From: Candidatus Zixiibacteriota bacterium
GTDB lineage: Bacteria > Zixibacteria > MSB-5A5 > SM1-73
Reading direction: 5' to 3'
DNA: 14,937 nucleotides
NCBI GenBank assembly: GCA_029933635.1
Contig: JAOZNS010000017.1
Coordinates: forward strand, 7,255 to 22,191
Shown: positions 13,733 through 14,937 of the stretch, piece after piece
Position numbering within the stretch: position 1 is the first letter of the stretch
How the letters are laid out: every line of letters starts with the position of its first letter
Program-made: the position numbers and the translations under genes
Notes under the pieces: model-generated
What the model saw: the letters and a program-made list of their open reading frames with translations, nothing else
What the model was told of the DNA's origin: nothing
The model's database searches: none

Positions 13733-14937
13733 ATGAAATCTTTAACGGTGATATTTTTTGGGGTCCTGGTTGTTCTTTTCTCTTGGCTTTACCCTGGCGT
13801 TGCGTTCCCCGATTCCTTAGAGGATCAAGAAGACATCCAGATTCGGCTTGATTTTCTCTTTTCACCAGAAAAAGGTCTCACCTCTCCAAGGAAAACGATC
13901 AGCCGAAGGCCCAGGGTGGGTCTGGCTCTATCCGGAGGAGGTGCACGAGGTCTTGCTCAGATTGGAGTTTTAAAGGTATTGGAAAGGGAGAAGATACCCA
14001 TCGATTTTATAGCCGGCACCAGCATGGGAGGGATCTTGGGCGGACTTTATTCCGCAGGCTATTCGGCGGAGGAGTTAGAAAGAATCGCAAAAAATATCGA
14101 TTGGGCTGACCTTCTGACCGACACCCCCCCACGTCTTTCCCTTTTCCTTTCTCAAAGGGAGGAGAAGGAAGGCTCCCTTTTTCAGTTTCGTTTGGATGGA
14201 CTTAAGCCTTATATTCCCACTGCCCTCACCTCTGGCCAGAAGCTGACCAATCTTTTCGCCAGCTTGACCATGCGGGCAAAGCTGACCTCGAGATGGTTCG
14301 AAAATCCCTGCCCAAGCTTTGACAATCTAAAGATCCCTTTTCGGGCGGTTACCGCTGATTTAGTCACCGGGGAAAAGGTGGTTTTAGACTCAGGTGATCT
14401 GTCGCAGGCGTTAAAGGCAACCATGGTGGTCCCTCTGGCTTTCAGTCCAGTGGAGAAGGAAGATAAGCTTTTGGTCGATGGAGGGCTGGTGGATCCCATA
14501 CCTGTGGATGTGGTCAGAAAGATGGGAGCAGATCTGGTGATTGCAGTCAATACCGTCTCTCCCCTCCTTCCTGCAGAAAAGATAAAGACCCCCTTAGATG
14601 TAGCCAATCAAGCCACCAGCATAATGTCCTTACCGAGACAAAAGGAGGCGCTTTCCCAAGCTGATTATGTGATCGCTCCCACTCTGTCTGAGTTCTCCTC
14701 CATGGATTTCAATCGAATAGCAGATCTGATCACTGCCGGAGAAACCTCCGCTAAAAGCTTGATCTCTGACGTAAAACGGACGATCTCCCAAACAAGGACT
14801 TTCAGCCCCGGCCAGAACTTGCCCGAGTTCAAAATCTGCCATCTGGATTTCGAGGGAAATCGAAAGATTCAAACAGATTCTGTTCTTAAACTTATAAGGA
14901 TCAGACCAGAAAGCACGGTCACATCGGAACAGATCAA
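13733..14937 (+). CDS. Secreted patatin-like phospholipase with C-terminal POTRA-like start, cut by window edge
   Basis: The open frame runs from ATG 13733 off the right edge (401 codons visible). Residues 1-24 are a Sec signal (hydrophobic VIFFGVLVVLFSWL, cleavage near GVA-F). The patatin domain spans about 61-255: oxyanion-hole loop SGGGARG (67-73), nucleophile elbow GTSMGG with Ser97, catalytic Asp249 in VDGG, and ATMVVPLAFSPV just before it. Together these form the Ser-Asp dyad of patatin lipid acyl hydrolases. From about 362, FKICHLDFEGNRKI and VLKLIRIRPES resemble a POTRA domain. This predicts the known class of patatin-POTRA-outer-membrane beta-barrel proteins (PlpD/RssA-like with a BamA-type barrel), with the barrel beyond the window. 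A weak AGGTG lies seven bases before the ATG; nearby upstream GTG/TTG codons run into stops. It is the only plus-strand gene and is divergent from ubiE. Confidence 0.9.
   Translation, partial: MKSLTVIFFGVLVVLFSWLYPGVAFPDSLEDQEDIQIRLDFLFSPEKGLTSPRKTISRRPRVGLALSGGGARGLAQIGVLKVLEREKIPIDFIAGTSMGGILGGLYSAGYSAEELERIAKNIDWADLLTDTPPRLSLFLSQREEKEGSLFQFRLDGLKPYIPTALTSGQKLTNLFASLTMRAKLTSRWFENPCPSFDNLKIPFRAVTADLVTGEKVVLDSGDLSQALKATMVVPLAFSPVEKEDKLLVDGGLVDPIPVDVVRKMGADLVIAVNTVSPLLPAEKIKTPLDVANQATSIMSLPRQKEALSQADYVIAPTLSEFSSMDFNRIADLITAGETSAKSLISDVKRTISQTRTFSPGQNLPEFKICHLDFEGNRKIQTDSVLKLIRIRPESTVTSEQI

Overview
The window reads as a chromosomal segment of an uncultured Gram-negative bacterium. The clearest clue is a 1414-residue secreted protein ending in a QNYPNPFNPxTxIxYxLP / GIYFYKI / KKMVLLK module, the type IX secretion (T9SS, 'FlgD-like') sorting domain. 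That domain is typical of the Bacteroidota/Fibrobacterota group and of candidate phyla such as Zixibacteria, KSB1, Marinimicrobia and WOR-3. A lipobox protein, a patatin/POTRA outer-membrane-type protein and a UbiE/MenG quinone methyltransferase agree with a diderm that makes respiratory quinone. Phylum assignment is inference. All genes except the last are on the minus strand, in several separate transcription units. There are no tRNA or rRNA genes, insertion sequences or CRISPR arrays that I could recognise.

Layout, left to right. 1-884: a C45 (isopenicillin-N-acyltransferase-like) Ntn hydrolase cut by the left edge. 1179-1520: a cysteine-rich DUF3795 protein, with a plausible promoter about 160 bp upstream. 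1861-3090: a two-TM GAF sensor that keeps a histidine-kinase H-box but stops before the ATPase domain. 3274-4777: a compact three-gene operon (stand-alone DsrE/YedF-like protein, SAM methyltransferase, ECF-transporter S component) behind a near-consensus sigma-70 promoter. 5074-5980: two tandem CxxCxxxH AhpD/carboxymuconolactone-decarboxylase-fold proteins. 6103-11161: a two-gene surface unit (giant beta-helix/PKD/T9SS protein followed by a TPR lipoprotein) with a perfect TTGACA-17-TATAAT promoter at one end and a 10-bp hairpin terminator at the other. 11428-12129: an unrecognised protein with a TTG start and perfect Shine-Dalgarno. 12666-13355: UbiE/MenG. 13733 to the right edge: a divergent, plus-strand patatin with the start of a POTRA-like domain.

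The most interesting points are these. (1) The parallel beta-helix of the giant protein is interrupted in the middle of one rung by about 604 residues carrying five PKD-like domains, and resumes in exact register. (2) The YedF-like/methyltransferase/ECF-S operon suggests uptake and modification of an unknown, perhaps sulfur- or selenium-related, metabolite. (3) The kinase-like sensor lacks its catalytic domain. Functions are assigned from motifs read by eye; no database search was run.
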